Part shown: positions 62,481 through 64,000 of the stretch, piece after piece
Numbering within the stretch: the stretch's first letter is position 1
How the letters are laid out: each line of letters starts with the position of its first letter
NCBI GenBank assembly: GCA_904382605.1
Contig: CAJFJA010000005.1
Coordinates: 66,529-130,528 of the forward strand
Length of the DNA stretch: 64,000 nucleotides
Source: Candidatus Alloclostridium intestinigallinarum
GTDB lineage: Bacteria; Bacillota; Clostridia; Christensenellales; UBA3700
Reading direction: 5' to 3'
Notes under the pieces: generated by a model
The model's database searches: none
What the model was told of the DNA's origin: nothing
What the model saw: only the letters and a program-made list of their open reading frames with translations
Program-made: the position numbers and the translations under genes

Positions 62481-63983
62481 ATGGACGAAAATAAGAAATA
62501 CATAGGCAAAAAAGAAAAGTTTTCATACGGAATAGCGGCGGTCGGCAGTTATATGATAGCCAACGTCATCGCCAGCTATCTGCAGATTTTTTTGACGGAT
62601 ATTCTCATAGTATCACCCGTATTCATACTCGTGCTTATGGTCGCGGCGCGTTTCTGGGATATGGCTAACGACCCCATAATGGGAATAGTCATAGACAAGA
62701 CCAACACTCCGCGGGGCAAGATGCGCCCTTACATAAAAGTGGGCGCGTTTTTGATTTTCGGCGTGTCGCTTCTGATATTCCTGCCCATATCTTCCGCGCC
62801 TTCCTGGCCGAAAATGATATTTGCGGCGGTGATGTATCTGGCGTTCGACACCGCTTATACGGTTGTGGACGTGCCCGCCATGGGACTGATGAGCGTGGCT
62901 ACGCCCAACGGAAAGGAAAGGGCGTCGCTTCTTTCTTTCTACGTCACAATCGGCAGTATCGGCACCGTGCTTCCCATAGGACTTATGGCGGTTCTGGGCA
63001 GTTTTATCCCCGAACGCTGGGTATATTTCGCAATAGCAGCGATAACGGGCGTGGTGATATTCACCGGGTACAGCCTGCTTTACCGCAATTCCAAAGAACG
63101 CTTTGCCATGCACTCGGAAAAAGTGAAGGTAAAGGATATGTTCAAAACGGCAATCAAAAACAAACCCATGCTGCTGACCCTGCTCACATCCATGATAGCC
63201 GCGCCGCGCTACCTCATAATGCTCGCGGCGGCGTATATAGCCACGTACGTCATAGCTATTCCCGGCATGAGTTCGGAAACCGTTCTGCTCGTGCTCTATC
63301 TGGTGGTGGGCGGCGGAATGTTCGCGGGAATTCTTATCACGCCGCTTATATATAAGAAAATAGGTTACAAGCGCACGTCCATACTCTTCGGCATAGTGGG
63401 CGGGGTATTCCTGACGGCGACCTTCCTTGCCGGATACACCAACTACTTTGTCGCCCTGCCGCTTATGTGCATCGGCGGACTTGCGCTGGGCGCGTACAAC
63501 GTGCTTCCTTATCCCATGGTGGGCGACAGCCTGGATTATCTGGAATGGAAGACGGGCAGCAGAATGGAAGGCGTGTGCTTTTCACTCAACTCCTTCGTCA
63601 CCAAATTCAATAACGCGATAGGCGCGATAATGCTTTCAGTCGGCATAATAGTTTTCGGATTTCAACAGCCGGAAGTTTCGGGCGTGCCCCTTCCGCAGTC
63701 GGAATTCACGCTTAACGGACTGTTCGCAATGGTCACGCTTATCCCCGCCGTGTTCTTCCTGCTGTCGATAATACCCATGGCGTTCAATACGTTCACGGGC
63801 AAAAACAGGGCGCGTATTCTGGCGGAACTTTCGCAAAGAAGGGCGGAGTCGAAGGCGTTTGCGGCATTCGTGAACGAAGAGTGCGGAGAAATCGCTGCGG
63901 CGGCGGAAGAAGCGGATACGGAAGAAGAATCACCCGCGCCGGACGGTGCGCAGCAGAACACGCCCGCCAACAACCACATTTAG
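62481..63983 (+). CDS. GPH-family glycoside:cation symporter
   Basis: Imports a sugar or glycoside with sodium or protons, in the MelB/XylP-type superfamily. It has 500 residues and twelve hydrophobic spans. The cytoplasmic loop after span 2 carries DMANDPIMGIVIDKTNTPRGKMRPY, the best-known signature of the family, with the cation-site aspartates. The last 60 residues are a charged tail. Substrate unknown. I start at the ATG at 62481, with AAAAGG upstream; a TTG at 62475 has poor spacing. No promoter with canonical spacing was found in 62250-62480, and no other gene is seen there. Confidence 0.9.
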   Translation: MDENKKYIGKKEKFSYGIAAVGSYMIANVIASYLQIFLTDILIVSPVFILVLMVAARFWDMANDPIMGIVIDKTNTPRGKMRPYIKVGAFLIFGVSLLIFLPISSAPSWPKMIFAAVMYLAFDTAYTVVDVPAMGLMSVATPNGKERASLLSFYVTIGSIGTVLPIGLMAVLGSFIPERWVYFAIAAITGVVIFTGYSLLYRNSKERFAMHSEKVKVKDMFKTAIKNKPMLLTLLTSMIAAPRYLIMLAAAYIATYVIAIPGMSSETVLLVLYLVVGGGMFAGILITPLIYKKIGYKRTSILFGIVGGVFLTATFLAGYTNYFVALPLMCIGGLALGAYNVLPYPMVGDSLDYLEWKTGSRMEGVCFSLNSFVTKFNNAIGAIMLSVGIIVFGFQQPEVSGVPLPQSEFTLNGLFAMVTLIPAVFFLLSIIPMAFNTFTGKNRARILAELSQRRAESKAFAAFVNEECGEIAAAAEEADTEEESPAPDGAQQNTPANNHI

Positions 63984-64000
63984 CCTTTTCTCTCTATTGG

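Overview
The window reads as a chromosomal segment of a Gram-positive bacterium of the Clostridia (Bacillota), probably an uncultured gut lineage. The support is a tryptophan T-box leader, strong GGAGG ribosome-binding sites, sigma-A-type promoters with 17-base spacers, a type III glutamine synthetase, a TatD-linked radical SAM protein, and a diaminopimelate epimerase (DAP-type wall). Base use is moderately GC-rich and fairly even. No rRNA, tRNA, CRISPR array, integrase or transposase gene was seen. The lineage is an inference.

Layout. 1-1.3 kb: an esterase on the minus strand. 1.35-8.1 kb: a complete, tightly overlapped trpEGDCFBA operon behind a Trp T-box. 8.1-11.3 kb: a DegV gene and the rpsF-ssb-rpsR operon, framed by dispersed palindromic repeats in opposite orientation. 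11.3-14 kb (minus): nagA and a GH20-type hexosaminidase that lacks the usual catalytic Asp-Glu pair. 14.3-23.4 kb: a surface-type protein, an N-acetylhexosamine kinase-like gene with galE, then an envelope polysaccharide set (polymerase/ligase, Wzz-like protein with a pseudo-kinase domain, CapD/PglF-like enzyme, CBM9-like protein). 23.8-30.6 kb: lipoprotein, metG, tatD, radical SAM, rsmA, hypothetical. 31.1-33.2 kb (minus): glnN. 33.3-39 kb: carA and a carB-dapF fusion behind a leader with a tiny ORF, a terminator and 85-base tandem repeats.

39.17-62.25 kb is the most unusual part. Eleven genes on one strand, most overlapping by 1-4 bases or separated by less than 20, lie between a clear promoter and a clear terminator. 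In order they encode an Hsp70-like ATPase, a Snf2/RapA-type SF2 helicase with a cysteine-rich tail, a multi-CxxC protein, a five-span membrane protein with a long MBG-repeat exterior, a zinc-ribbon/Sel1-like protein, a helical coiled-coil protein, two paralogous large proteins with C-terminal HExxH metallopeptidase motifs, a DUF4011-type SF1 helicase whose terminal nuclease domain looks inactive, a small helical protein with the charge and helix layout of ESCRT-III/Snf7 proteins, and a Vps4/katanin-type AAA ATPase whose start overlaps the stop of the ESCRT-III-like gene. An ESCRT-III-like/Vps4-like pair coupled to two helicases, a chaperone ATPase and two proteases is not a system I recognise. 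A membrane-remodelling, particle-assembly or defence machine are all possible. The window ends with a GPH-family sugar:cation symporter.

Working together: the hexosamine genes (GH20-like, nagA, nahK-like, galE) fit use of amino-sugar glycans, and galE also feeds the polysaccharide genes. trp, glnN and carAB draw on shared glutamine and phosphoribosyl nitrogen metabolism. The 39-62 kb operon appears self-contained.
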